Origin: Ectopseudomonas mendocina | GTDB lineage: Bacteria > Pseudomonadota > Gammaproteobacteria > Pseudomonadales > Pseudomonadaceae | Direction: 5' to 3' | Length of the DNA stretch: 64,000 bases | NCBI RefSeq assembly: GCF_007049795.1 | Contig: NZ_SCFY01000002.1 | Coordinates: 248,001-312,000 of the forward strand | Shown here: one piece after another, positions 37,558-45,916 of the stretch | Layout of the letters: each line of letters begins with the position of its first letter | Position numbering within the stretch: the stretch's first letter is position 1 | Notes under the pieces: model-generated | Seen by the model: the letters and a program-made list of their open reading frames with translations, nothing else | Told to the model about the DNA's origin: nothing | Database searches by the model: none | Position numbers and translations under genes: made by a program

Positions 37558-37983
37558 TCAGGGCTTGTCCGGGCGAATATCGAAGCCGCCCTTGTTCTGG
37601 CTGACGATGCGCAGGTGCTGGGTTTCCCCGGCTTTCACCGGCACCGCCACTTCGCGCAGCAAGCGGCCCATGCCGCACAGGGTGTCATCCATGCGATCCG
37701 GCGTGATGCCGACCACGCGCGTGCCTGGCGGCACCTGGAAGGTTGCGACCTCGCCGACGCCGATGCGCGCTGCGACCTTGCGATCCACTTCGATGGCCAC
37801 GTAGCAGCCGCCCCCCATCATCCCGAAATCGCGGTTGACCACGATCTGCGCGCCGTTCGCCTGCGCCTCCTGAAACGCCAGCAGGCGATCTTCCGGTACC
37901 GGTTTGACGTTCTCGGGGTCACCCCGATATGACGAACAACCGGCCAACAGCAACAGCGGTAGAGCGATGAGGATCGAACGCAT
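37558..37983 (-). CDS. Small lipoprotein of unknown function
   Basis: A 141-residue protein with a lipoprotein signal, MRSILIALPLLLLAGCSS, the lipobox Cys being residue 16. The remainder is beta-rich with the segments VAIEVDRKVAARIGVGE and FQVPPGTRVVGI, loosely like DUF2846 proteins. Two further Cys (in GGCYVAI and DTLCGMG) could form a disulfide. The ATG at 37983 has GGAGGG upstream and starts the signal directly. Function unknown. Confidence 0.75.
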   Translation of the reverse strand: MRSILIALPLLLLAGCSSYRGDPENVKPVPEDRLLAFQEAQANGAQIVVNRDFGMMGGGCYVAIEVDRKVAARIGVGEVATFQVPPGTRVVGITPDRMDDTLCGMGRLLREVAVPVKAGETQHLRIVSQNKGGFDIRPDKP

Positions 37984-38167
37984 GAAGCCCTCCATGGGCA
38001 GATAAGTGCTGCCTGAGTATTGGGGTTGACGAGCCGGCGGGCAAGGTATCGATAACATCGATGCCCAATAGCAAAAGCATCGATTTCTGTAATGATCGGC
38101 GCAATGTTTTCATTTCTCCTGACCCGGCGCCTACCTTTCCAGGCGCCACAGATCGGAGATACGCAAG

Positions 38168-38434
38168 ATGAAATTCGCCGCCTTCAACGCCACCCTCCTC
38201 GCCGTTCTGGCCCCCTTGGCCATCGCCAGCGAGAAAGCACCTGCCACTCCCAAGGTCGAAGTGCAGGAATACCAGTACGGCATGCAGCTGGACATCGACA
38301 CCGCCCTGCAGCGCACCGACAACAGCCGCAAGAGCGGTGTCGTGCCCAGCGTCATGGTCTACCGTGACAGCAAGGGCGAAGTGCACGCCGTGCGTTTCGT
38401 GGAGTGGGGCGGCCTGAGCAACCAGAACGGCTAA
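38168..38434 (+). CDS. Secreted DUF2790 protein
   Basis: An 88-residue protein with a signal peptide (MKFAAFNATLLAVLAPLAIAS). The mature part carries the DUF2790 core YQYGMQLDIDTALQRTDN and VVPSVMVYRDSKGEVHAVRFVEWG. This Pseudomonas-restricted family comprises small periplasmic proteins, several of which respond to copper or stress; its function is not established. An alternative frame from 38092 is a shadow. It is a single gene with a GGAGAT-like site before the ATG. Confidence 0.85.
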   Translation: MKFAAFNATLLAVLAPLAIASEKAPATPKVEVQEYQYGMQLDIDTALQRTDNSRKSGVVPSVMVYRDSKGEVHAVRFVEWGGLSNQNG

Positions 38435-38487
38435 ACCACAGGTTGCCTGATGCCCCGGCCGAGTCACTCGTCCGGGGCAGTGCCGTT

Positions 38488-38925
38488 TCAGCCTTGCAGG
38501 CGCTTGACCAGTCGTGCCTGCAGCGCTTCCAGCTCGGCCGGATCGGCCTTGTTGGCCGCGTGAATACCCAGCCCCTCGCCCTCGAAGCGCGGAATCACGT
38601 GCATGTGGATATGGAACACCGTCTGCCCGGCAGGCGCGCCGTTGAACTGCGCGATTTGCACACCAGCCGGCTGCAACTCATCGACAACGGCCTGGGTGAC
38701 CTTCTTCACCACGGCCATGATCTTGGCCAGGCTGGCGTCGTCTATTTCCAGGATATTGCGCGCGGCCGCGCGTTTGGGAATAACCAGACTGTGGCCCTTG
38801 GATTGCGGGAACAGATCGAGGAACGCCAGTACATCATCGTCCTCGTAGAGTTTGTAGCAAGGCAGGTCGCCACGAATGATCTGGGCGAAGATGTTCTGGG
38901 AATCGTAAGTACCGTGCAGGCTCAT
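38488..38925 (-). CDS. HIT family protein
   Basis: A 145-residue histidine-triad nucleotide hydrolase with the signature HIHMHVIPRFEG (His-x-His-x-His) near residue 98. The N-terminal FAQIIRGDLPCYKLYEDD is typical of the Hint/HinT-like branch. Such enzymes hydrolyse nucleoside phosphoramidates; the physiological substrate is unknown. The start MSLHGTYDSQ is chosen as the first ATG adjoining the domain; the longer frame is non-homologous. It converges with the DUF2790 gene; a 8-bp stem (TGCCCCGG / CCGGGGCA at 38451-38479) lies between them. Confidence 0.92.
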   Translation of the reverse strand: MSLHGTYDSQNIFAQIIRGDLPCYKLYEDDDVLAFLDLFPQSKGHSLVIPKRAAARNILEIDDASLAKIMAVVKKVTQAVVDELQPAGVQIAQFNGAPAGQTVFHIHMHVIPRFEGEGLGIHAANKADPAELEALQARLVKRLQG

Positions 38926-39101
38926 GCCGATGGGCTCCGGGCCGGGTGGATGAAAACCCGCACCATACCGCCTCGTTCGCGCACAGGGAACCAGGCAGGA
39001 TCGCCCGAGTCGATGACTATTAGCAGGCGCATCGAGTTCCTTCACTGCCGCCACTCGTGTTTTGATCGCCGTTCCCAAGGCCCACTGGATATGGAAACCA
39101 C

Positions 39102-39812
39102 ATGACCGACCTCAGCCTATTCCACATCACCCGCAAATGGCCTGCCCAGCATCCCGAGCACCTGCAGCTGTATTCGCTGCCTACACCCAATGGTGTCAAG
39201 GTCTCGATCATGCTGGAAGAAATCGGCCTGCCCTATGAGGCGCACCTGGTCGACTTCGGCAGCGATGACCAATTCAGCCCCGAGTTTCTCTCGCTGGCGC
39301 CGAACAACAAGATTCCCGCCATCCTCGATCCCGATGGCCCCAATGGCCATCCGCTGCCGCTGTTCGAGTCCGGCGCGATTCTGATCTACCTGGCGGAAAA
39401 GACCGGCAAGCTGCTACCGCAGGATGCCGCTGCACGTTACGAGACGATTCAATGGCTGATGTGGCTGATGTGGCAGATGGGCGGCCTGGGGCCGATGTTT
39501 GGCCAGCTCGGTTTCTTCGTCAAATTCGCCGGCAGCCAGTTTGAAGACAAGCGTCCACGTGACCGTTACGCCGCTGAATCGGCACGCCTGCTGGGCGTAC
39601 TCGACCAACACCTGCAAGGCCGTGACTGGATCGCTGGCGAATACAGCATCGCCGACATCGCCGTATTCCCCTGGATTCGCACCCTGGCGGATTTCTACCA
39701 GGCCGGTGATCTGGTGCAACTCGAGCGCTTCACCAACGTGCGCCGCGTGCCCGATGCCTTCCTCGCCCGCCCGGCGGTGCAGCGCGGCCTGAACATCCCC
39801 GCACGAGGCTGA
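39102..39812 (+). CDS. Glutathione S-transferase, YghU/YfcG-type disulfide reductase
   Basis: A 236-residue GST. The N-terminal thioredoxin-like domain has the nu-class pattern YSLPTPNGVKVSIMLEEIGLPY and NNKIPAILDPDG, then the SNAIL/TRAIL-like LFESGAILIYLAEKTG. The C-terminal domain has WLMWQMGGLGPMFGQ and SIADIAVFPWI. Nu-class GSTs use two glutathiones to reduce organic disulfides and peroxides. ATG at 39102 is the first with a plausible upstream site. The gene is followed by a GC-rich hairpin. Confidence 0.9.
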   Translation: MTDLSLFHITRKWPAQHPEHLQLYSLPTPNGVKVSIMLEEIGLPYEAHLVDFGSDDQFSPEFLSLAPNNKIPAILDPDGPNGHPLPLFESGAILIYLAEKTGKLLPQDAAARYETIQWLMWLMWQMGGLGPMFGQLGFFVKFAGSQFEDKRPRDRYAAESARLLGVLDQHLQGRDWIAGEYSIADIAVFPWIRTLADFYQAGDLVQLERFTNVRRVPDAFLARPAVQRGLNIPARG

Positions 39813-39818
39813 TGCAGT

Positions 39819-39852
39819 TGTGGGAGTCGGCCGCCGACTCCCACATCGTTTC
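39819..39852 (+). terminator. Hairpin after the GST gene
   Basis: A perfect 13-bp inverted repeat (TGTGGGAGTCGGC and its complement, 39819-39845) with a minimal loop is followed by TCGTTTCTC. It sits between convergent genes and is a likely terminator, though the short T-run and REP-like base composition leave doubt. Confidence 0.6.
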
Positions 39853-39865
39853 TCTCGCACTTGCC

Positions 39866-41176
39866 TTAGGTAGTTGCAGCCACCTTTTTCTCGGCACTGC
39901 GCTGATCGGCCTGCCCGCCCAGGTACCAACCCAGCAGTCCCCACAGCGCCGCACTGGCAGCCCCCACCAACGCCACCAGCCAGGCGCCCTGGGCCAGCAT
40001 GTCGAGCAGGCTCTTGAGCCAACCACTCATGGCGTCGCCCGCGCGATAGATCACGGTGTCGATGAAGTTTTTCGCCTTGTACTTGCTCTCGGCATCCAGC
40101 GGCGCGAAGAGCATCTCCCGCCCAGGCCGCACGAAGGCATATTCACCGATACGCCGGACGATCATCAGCGCCGCCAGCATGGCGAAGCTCGGCATCAACG
40201 CCAGGCCGATGAAACCGACACACACCATTAGCGGCACACAGGCCAACAACACTCGCACGCCCATACGCCGCGCGATACGCCCGGTGATGAACAACTGGGC
40301 AATTAATGCGCCAGCCTGCACCACGAAGTCGATCACGCCGAACACCCGCACCTGCGCCGCGCGATCCGGGAACAGCTCGGCCACCAGACGTGCCTGCTCG
40401 AAGTAGAGAAAGGTGCTGGCCGTGGCCAGAAGAATCACGAAGCCGGCGATACCCAGCAGATAGGGCGAAGCCAGTACCCGGGTCAACCCGCTGAACGGAT
40501 TACCCGGCACGGGTCGACGTGGGCTCTCGGCCTGAACCGCACCGGCACGTCCCGCGCCACCCTGCTCTCGCCAGCGCATCAGCACCTGCTTGAGCGTCAG
40601 CGCGACAGCCAGCAATACAGCGGCCAGCAGAATCAACCCAGCCTGACCAAGAGCGCCGATCAACAGAGCACTGAGCGCGGGCCCAGCCAATCCGCCGACA
40701 CTGGCTCCCGCGGCGATGAAAGCGAACAACCGCTTGGCCTGTTCGCTGTCGAATACATCCGCCATCAGGCTCCAGGCCACCGACACGACGAACAGGTTGT
40801 AGACCGAGATCCACACGTAAAAGCTACGCGCCAACCATACACTTTCATCGGCGTTGAAAAACAACAGGGCAAACAGCGCGAGGTTCAGGGTGAAGAAACC
40901 GTACACCCAGTCGATAAAATGAACCCGCGGCACCCGCGAACTGAGCCAGGCGAACAAGGGCACCGCGATCAGCATCACCACGAAGGTGGCGGTGAACAAC
41001 CATTGCAGGTTCTCCACGCCGGAGACGATGCCCATCGCCTCGCGGATCGGTCGCAGCATGAAGTAGCCCGAGAACAGGCAAAAGAACAGGGCAAAACCGG
41101 CCAGCACCGGCCACAATTCGGTGCGCTGCGCGTTGATGGCCACGGCCACACGCTGCGCCATCGTTGACGATGACAT
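39866..41176 (-). CDS. MFS-type transporter, NTP/NDP translocase-like
   Basis: A 436-residue integral membrane protein with about twelve membrane segments. The pattern FSGYFMLRPIREAMGI at the N-terminus and EYAFVRPGREMLFAPLDAESKYKAKNFIDT in the second half is that of bacterial ATP/ADP-translocase-like MFS carriers (MFS_1 related, COG3202 type). Substrate unknown in free-living bacteria. The start MSSSTMAQRV at 41176 has GAGGA nearby upstream (GAGGAATTTCCC then ATG); a start at 41206 is possible but lacks a site. Confidence 0.82.
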   Translation of the reverse strand: MSSSTMAQRVAVAINAQRTELWPVLAGFALFFCLFSGYFMLRPIREAMGIVSGVENLQWLFTATFVVMLIAVPLFAWLSSRVPRVHFIDWVYGFFTLNLALFALLFFNADESVWLARSFYVWISVYNLFVVSVAWSLMADVFDSEQAKRLFAFIAAGASVGGLAGPALSALLIGALGQAGLILLAAVLLAVALTLKQVLMRWREQGGAGRAGAVQAESPRRPVPGNPFSGLTRVLASPYLLGIAGFVILLATASTFLYFEQARLVAELFPDRAAQVRVFGVIDFVVQAGALIAQLFITGRIARRMGVRVLLACVPLMVCVGFIGLALMPSFAMLAALMIVRRIGEYAFVRPGREMLFAPLDAESKYKAKNFIDTVIYRAGDAMSGWLKSLLDMLAQGAWLVALVGAASAALWGLLGWYLGGQADQRSAEKKVAATT

Positions 41177-41222
41177 GGGAAATTCCTCGAACAGGCGCGC
41201 CAGCACGGCGCGCTGGCATCAC

Positions 41223-41625
41223 TCAGCCGTATCTGACGCCAGTCAGACGCTCGGCTACCGACCACAGACGCGCCGCTGCATCCGCATCGGCTGCCGCATC
41301 CGGCACCTTGGCCAGACCTAACGGGCCGCGTTTTTCCTCTTCTCCGGTCGGGCCGTAATAACGACCGCCCTCGGCTTCGGCCGCCGTCGCCGCGAACAGC
41401 GATGACAGCGCACCTTGCGCTGCCGAGTGATAGACATCGCGGTCCTTCGCCCACTCGCGAGCGAACTCGCTTTCCAGTCCAGGCCCGCGTTCGACCAGTT
41501 CGGTGACAGCCACGCCAGGATGCGCGGCCACGCTGCGGATGCCCCAGTCAATGGCCAAACTGCGCCGCTGCAACTCGAAGGCCATCATCAGGCAGGCCAG
41601 CTTCGACTGGGCGTAGGCGATAGCA
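41223..41625 (-). pseudogene. SDR oxidoreductase remnant, N-terminal half missing
   Basis: The C-terminal half of a short-chain dehydrogenase (retinol-dehydrogenase-like). The active-site YAQSK motif (codons near 41601-41615) is followed by a normal C-terminus, AFELQRR...SVAAHPGVAVTEL and WSVAERLTG. The whole Rossmann part with the TGxxxGIG motif is absent: upstream of the Tyr the sequence switches to a LysR gene fragment on the opposite strand. A start at 41648 can be read, but it lies in that other gene. The product cannot bind NAD(P) and is treated as a pseudogene. Confidence 0.85.
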
Positions 41626-41850
41626 GCAGCCTGCGCCGGCCACGGCATTCTCTACACCTTCGAGGAATACATCGCAGCGCCCCTGGCCAACAGCCAACTG
41701 CAACCCTTCATGCAGGACTGGTGGCAGCACTTCAACGGCCCGTATCTGTACTACCACAGCAGGCGCCAGGTGCCGGCGCCGCTGCGTGCCTTCGTCGACT
41801 ACGTGAAGGACTTGAACAACGCAGACCATTCGTCTCAAAGCCCGATATAG
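41617..41850 (+). pseudogene. LysR-family regulator remnant, C-terminal tail only
   Basis: An open frame in phase with the TAG at 41848 reads ACAGHGILYTFEEYIAAPLA, then LQPFMQDWW and LYYHSRRQVPAPLRAFVDYVKD. This is the unmistakable end of a LysR substrate-binding domain (the SRRQ-paALRAFvD motif). The HTH and most of the effector domain are missing; a stop codon at 41614 precedes the fragment. It joins head-on to the truncated SDR gene, so both 5' ends and the shared promoter region were lost together. Confidence 0.85.
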
Positions 41851-41925
41851 AGCGGCCGCCAATACCCAAGCAAGACGCTGGCAGATTATAATTGCGCGCT
41901 TGCTTCCCCCTCCTCCAGGTCACTC

Positions 41926-43125
41926 ATGAACAGCTCTGCTTCAGGCGCCGCGACCACTCTGTCGCCGGGCGCGATCCTTCTCATTCAACTCGCCCTGGCC
42001 CTTGGCGGCTTCGCCATCGGCACCGGCGAGTTCGCCATCATGGGGCTGATGCCCAACGTCGCCGCCGACCTTGGCGCCAGCGAGCCGCAAGTCGGCCACG
42101 TGATCAGCGCTTACGCCCTCGGCGTGGTGGTCGGTGCACCGGTGCTGGCCCTGCTCGGCGCGCGCCTGCCACGGCGCATCCTGCTTCTGCTGCTGATGGG
42201 CTGCTTCGCCCTCGGCAACTTCGCCAGCGCCCTGGCACCCAGTTATGAGCCGCTGCTGATTTTCCGCTTCATCGCCGGCCTGCCGCATGGCGCCTATTTC
42301 GGCATCGCCATGCTCGTCGCCGCCTCAATGGCGCCGCCGCACAAACGCGCCAAGGCGGTGAGCCGGGTGCTGGCCGGCCTGACAGTGGCCATCCTGATCG
42401 GCAACCCGCTGGCCACCTGGCTCGGCCAATTCATGAGCTGGCGCTACGCCTTTGCCCTGGTCGGCATCATCGCCATCACCACCATCGCCATGGTCGCGAT
42501 CTTCCTCCCGGCTGACCCCAACGAGCAGCGCAGCAGCCCATCGGGCGAGCTGCGCGCCTTCAACCGCGCGCCGATCTGGCTGGCCCTGGGCATCGGCTCG
42601 ATCGGTTTCGCCGGGATGTTCTGCGTGTTCAGCTACATGGCGCCGACCCTGCTTCACGTCACCCAGGTCGGTCCCGGCTGGATTCCTCTGGCCATGGGCG
42701 TGTTCGGCGCCGGCTGCATCGTCGGCAACAGTGCCGGCGGCTGGCTGTTCGACCGCCTGCGCCTACGCGCCGTGGCCTGGATTCTGGCCTGGAGCACACT
42801 GGTGCTGCTGGTCTTCCCGTTCGCCGCACACAGCCTGTGGACGATCCTGCCGGCGATCTTCACCCTCGGCACGATGATCGCCCTCGGCCCGGCGCTGCAG
42901 ACCCATTTGATGGACGTTGCCACGGGCGCGCAGACACTCGCTGCCGCGTCCAACCACGCCGCGTTCAACGTCGCCAACGCGCTCGGCCCCTGGCTCGGCG
43001 GCCTGGCCATCAGCGCCGGTATGGGCTGGACGGTGACGGGCTACATCGGCGCCGCGACCGCCATCGGCGGCCTGCTTTTGTTTGCCTGGGCGTGGCAGGT
43101 GCAGCAGAAGAACGCAGCGATCTGA
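41926..43125 (+). CDS. MFS transporter, DHA1 family (AraJ/YdhP-like efflux)
   Basis: A 399-residue protein with twelve membrane segments. MFS motif A appears as LGARLPRRILLLLLMG after the second segment, and the family-specific GTGEFAIMGLMPNVAADLG lies in the first. It belongs to the sugar/drug efflux group (AraJ, YdhP). The substrate is unknown. It begins 75 bp downstream of the LysR remnant and could once have been under its control; it appears intact. Confidence 0.9.
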   Translation: MNSSASGAATTLSPGAILLIQLALALGGFAIGTGEFAIMGLMPNVAADLGASEPQVGHVISAYALGVVVGAPVLALLGARLPRRILLLLLMGCFALGNFASALAPSYEPLLIFRFIAGLPHGAYFGIAMLVAASMAPPHKRAKAVSRVLAGLTVAILIGNPLATWLGQFMSWRYAFALVGIIAITTIAMVAIFLPADPNEQRSSPSGELRAFNRAPIWLALGIGSIGFAGMFCVFSYMAPTLLHVTQVGPGWIPLAMGVFGAGCIVGNSAGGWLFDRLRLRAVAWILAWSTLVLLVFPFAAHSLWTILPAIFTLGTMIALGPALQTHLMDVATGAQTLAAASNHAAFNVANALGPWLGGLAISAGMGWTVTGYIGAATAIGGLLLFAWAWQVQQKNAAI

Positions 43126-43190
43126 ACAGGTGCGTGAGGTGACTCGGGCAAGGTATCTTCTACCTCCCGAGCCACCAACGAACCCGCCCG

Positions 43191-43748
43191 ATGATTGTTC
43201 AGCGTTTACGCGTCGCCCTGATCGCTACCACCTTGTGCACCACCGTGAACGCCCACGCACAGGTGGAAGTCGAAGCCAATGCCGGCATGCTGGCGGCAAA
43301 GATTTCCGAAGAGATCGTACCCGGCGACTACGAAAAACTGCTGCAGGGTTTGCGTGCCAATCCAGGCCAGCACAAACGCAAGATCGTGCTGCTCGACAGC
43401 ATCGGCGGCAGCGCCCCGGAGGCCATCCGCATGGGTCGCCTGCTGCGCGAAACCGGCTTCGAGGCGCTGGTACCTTCAGGCGGCATGTGCCAGGGCAGTT
43501 GCATCTATTTGCTGGCGGCTGGCAGCAAACGCACGGTCAACGGCCACGTTGCCCTGCGCCGCCCACCCTTCCCCGCCGGTGACTCGGCATTGGCGCAGGC
43601 CGCCCATGGCAGCCAGGCGTTCAGCCCGGCCAAGTACTTTCGCGACATGGGCGTCGACGTGAGCCTGGCCGAAGCGATCTACCAGGCCCCGCCAGGTCGC
43701 TTGCGCCTGCTGAGTCAGGATGATTTGCGACGCTATCGGCTGAAATAG
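43191..43748 (+). CDS. Secreted ClpP-fold-like protein of unknown function
   Basis: A 185-residue protein with a signal peptide (residues 1-23, ending AHAQ). The mature part has a ClpP/crotonase-like core: KIVLLDSIGGSAPEAIRMG (the strand and oxyanion-type glycines), then ALVPSGGMCQGSCIYLLAAG in the place where the nucleophile helix of ClpP proteases lies, with a Ser flanked by two Cys. It resembles COG3904-type periplasmic proteins. Proteolysis is not established; the two Cys may form a disulfide. A strong terminator follows. Confidence 0.72.
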   Translation: MIVQRLRVALIATTLCTTVNAHAQVEVEANAGMLAAKISEEIVPGDYEKLLQGLRANPGQHKRKIVLLDSIGGSAPEAIRMGRLLRETGFEALVPSGGMCQGSCIYLLAAGSKRTVNGHVALRRPPFPAGDSALAQAAHGSQAFSPAKYFRDMGVDVSLAEAIYQAPPGRLRLLSQDDLRRYRLK

Positions 43749-43775
43749 CGATACGGACTTGCGGGGGATAAAGCC

Positions 43776-43802
43776 CCGGCATCACTCGATGCCGGTTTTT
43801 TT
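43776..43802 (+). terminator. Rho-independent terminator
   Basis: A perfect 8-bp stem CCGGCATC / GATGCCGG with a 4-nt loop and a run of seven T. It ends the ClpP-like gene and lies 33 bp before the palindromic element. Confidence 0.93.
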
Positions 43803-43835
43803 CAGGTTCTTAGCAATCTCGCGGGGAGGATACGC

Positions 43836-44536
43836 TTGATACCGGACTGGCAAGTTTGTGTGCGTATCTCTTACTGGCTTAGCACGATCCGTTATCGCGT
43901 GCGCTGAGCGTTTGGGTTGCGCCCCTTACGGGCGCCACACCTTGATTCGCTGCGCTCACCCTGCGGGCCAGCCTGCGGCTGTTACTCCGCTTCGCTGCGT
44001 TTCCTCACTCCGGCGCTGCTCCGGGGGCCGGCTTACAAGGGCCATCCGTGGCCCATTAAGCGGGGCCGCCATCGGTATTTCGCCGCATCCATGCGGCTCG
44101 CTCCCCTACGCATCACCTCCGCTCGGCCTCCTGAAGGGGACCAGTTCGCGAGCCTGCGTAATCTTTGCGTAATTGGAATTGGCGGCGTATGGCCTTTGCC
44201 TTTGCTCTTCAACTGCGATGGTATAGACGACGCCCAAGTCCCCTTCAGGAGGCCGAGTGGAATCGCCATGTAAGGGGTTGAGCGACATGGATGTCGCGAG
44301 AGCTGCGATGGGCCAGGGATGGCCCTTCGCAGCGTGCCCCTGGAGTGGTGATGGAACGAGGGAACCCCGGCGCAGCCGGGGCCGTATGTAGGGGTGTGTT
44401 TCTTTGCTTACTTTCTTTGCACAAGCAAAGAAAGTGAGTCGCCCGTAAGGGGCGAAACCCATCAGATCAGACGACACGCTAACGGATAGTGCCAAACCAT
44501 GGACAGCTAACACGTAATTGCCAGTCCGGTATCAAC
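43836..44536. mobile_element. 701-bp palindromic element with perfect terminal inverted repeats
   Basis: Perfect 18-bp terminal inverted repeats TTGATACCGGACTGGCAA (43836-43853) and its complement (44519-44536) bound the element. Nested, symmetrically placed pairs continue inward: CGCCCCTTACGGGCG (43920-43934) with 44442-44456, AAGGGCCATCC near 44037 with its complement near 44315, and a perfect 20-bp pair (44122-44141 with 44238-44257). A local hairpin ACTTTCTTTGC / GCAAAGAAAGT lies at 44412-44437. No credible gene is encoded; short frames are shadows. No target-site duplication was seen. It fills most of the 820-bp gap between the ClpP-like and MatC-like genes. Element class is inferred. 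Confidence 0.8.
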
Positions 44537-44574
44537 TCACGCTCTCCCCAAACTATGCAAAGAACCTTTTCTCA

Positions 44575-45876
44575 TCAGAACAGGAAGGTCAGCGCCAGGT
44601 TGAACAGCATCGCTGCAACGAAGCCAATGGGCGCGGCGCGCAGCAGCAGTTGCGAGAACAGGGTCGAGCGAACCTTGTCGTCCGCGCAGGAGCCCAGCAG
44701 CAGGCTGCCACCGGAGGAGAACGGCGAGATCGAGGTAGCCTGAGCGCCCACCACGATGGCGATGAAGAGGATCATCGGATCGATCGACATCGACGCCGAC
44801 AGCGGCAGCACCATGGGGAACAGTGCCGGCGTCACCACACCCAGGGTGCTGGCGAAGATCGACATCAGCGCAGCCACCACGCCGAAAGCCACCGGGATCA
44901 TCAACGGCGGGATATTGCCGCCGATCCAGGACGCCAGGGCGTCGATGGTGCCGGCCTTGATCGCGACGGTAATCAGCATGCCGACGCCGCAGATCATGAT
45001 CAGCGTGGCCCAGGGCACGGACGCAATGGCCTTGCGCTCGTCACCCAGTTTGAGCAACAGGGCGATCACCGAGAACACGCTGGCGATCAGGCCGATATCC
45101 ACCTTGCTGTTGATGAACTTGATCGTGGCATTGTCCGGGAAGGCCAGCAGCGCCAGCGGTGCAGCGAGCACCAGCACCATCATCAACACGGTCAGCAGCA
45201 GGGTCAGCTTCTGCTCGCGGTTGAAGGCCTCCGGCAGATCGGCGGCGAGCACGGCATTCTTCAGGTTGCGGCCATGACCACCGAGGAAGACGAAGGCGGA
45301 AATCACCAGCACCGGGATGATCGCCGTGCTGGCGAAGATCGCCAGGGCATTAACGAAAGCCTCGCTCTCGGGCATGCCGGCGCCGGTCATCAGGCCACGG
45401 AAGATGATGCCGCTCTGGCTAGAAACGAAGTTCGCCCCGGCCAGCGCGCCGTAGTTCACCGCCATGCCGCCGAGAATCAGGCTCATGCCAGTGCGCTGAC
45501 ACAGCAGCAGGGTCAGCGGCGCCATGAAGGCCAGCACGGTGTAGTAACCGGCGCCCATGGCCGCGATCACCCCCGAGGTCAGCAAAATGGCATAGGGCAG
45601 CAGGTGCGGCACGCCACGGCAGCGATACAGCAGATGCCCGGCGAGTTTTTCCAGGGTGCCGTTGACGGTGGCGAAGCTGTAGAACAGGCAAACCGAGAAG
45701 ATCACGAAGAAGATCTTCAGCGGCCACATGTTGATGATGTCGCCCGGGCTCATGCCCATGCCGAAGCAGCCCAGCAGATAGGCGAAGGCGATGGCGAACA
45801 GGCCGATGTTGATCTTGGTGGTGTAACCCAGCGCGACGGCGAGGACGATCGCGGCGACGACGAGCAAGCTCATCAT
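44575..45876 (-). CDS. MatC-like dicarboxylate carrier
   Basis: A 433-residue transporter with about 12 membrane segments. The N-terminal region (ALGYTTKINIGLFAIAFAYL, then WPLKIFFVIFSVCLFYSFA) matches the MatC N-terminal domain of dicarboxylate (malonate-type) carriers within the ion transporter superfamily; the C-terminus has GAQATSISPFSSGGSLLLGS. AAAGGAG lies 10 bp upstream of the first of two ATGs. It starts 41 bp from the end of the amidohydrolase gene, so the two likely form an operon that imports and processes a carboxylate. Confidence 0.85.
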   Translation of the reverse strand: MMSLLVVAAIVLAVALGYTTKINIGLFAIAFAYLLGCFGMGMSPGDIINMWPLKIFFVIFSVCLFYSFATVNGTLEKLAGHLLYRCRGVPHLLPYAILLTSGVIAAMGAGYYTVLAFMAPLTLLLCQRTGMSLILGGMAVNYGALAGANFVSSQSGIIFRGLMTGAGMPESEAFVNALAIFASTAIIPVLVISAFVFLGGHGRNLKNAVLAADLPEAFNREQKLTLLLTVLMMVLVLAAPLALLAFPDNATIKFINSKVDIGLIASVFSVIALLLKLGDERKAIASVPWATLIMICGVGMLITVAIKAGTIDALASWIGGNIPPLMIPVAFGVVAALMSIFASTLGVVTPALFPMVLPLSASMSIDPMILFIAIVVGAQATSISPFSSGGSLLLGSCADDKVRSTLFSQLLLRAAPIGFVAAMLFNLALTFLF

Positions 45877-45916
45877 GATGGTTTGACTCCTTTTGTTGTT
45901 CTGATGTGAGCAGTGG

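Noticed and set aside
43858..44273. Short frames inside the 701-bp element
   Set aside because: They run through palindromic arms in both directions and resemble no known family; they are by-products of GC-rich inverted sequence.
44518..45909. 463-codon plus-strand frame opposite the MatC-like carrier
   Set aside because: Shadow rich in Gln, His and Arg, with no domain; the MatC reading explains the region.
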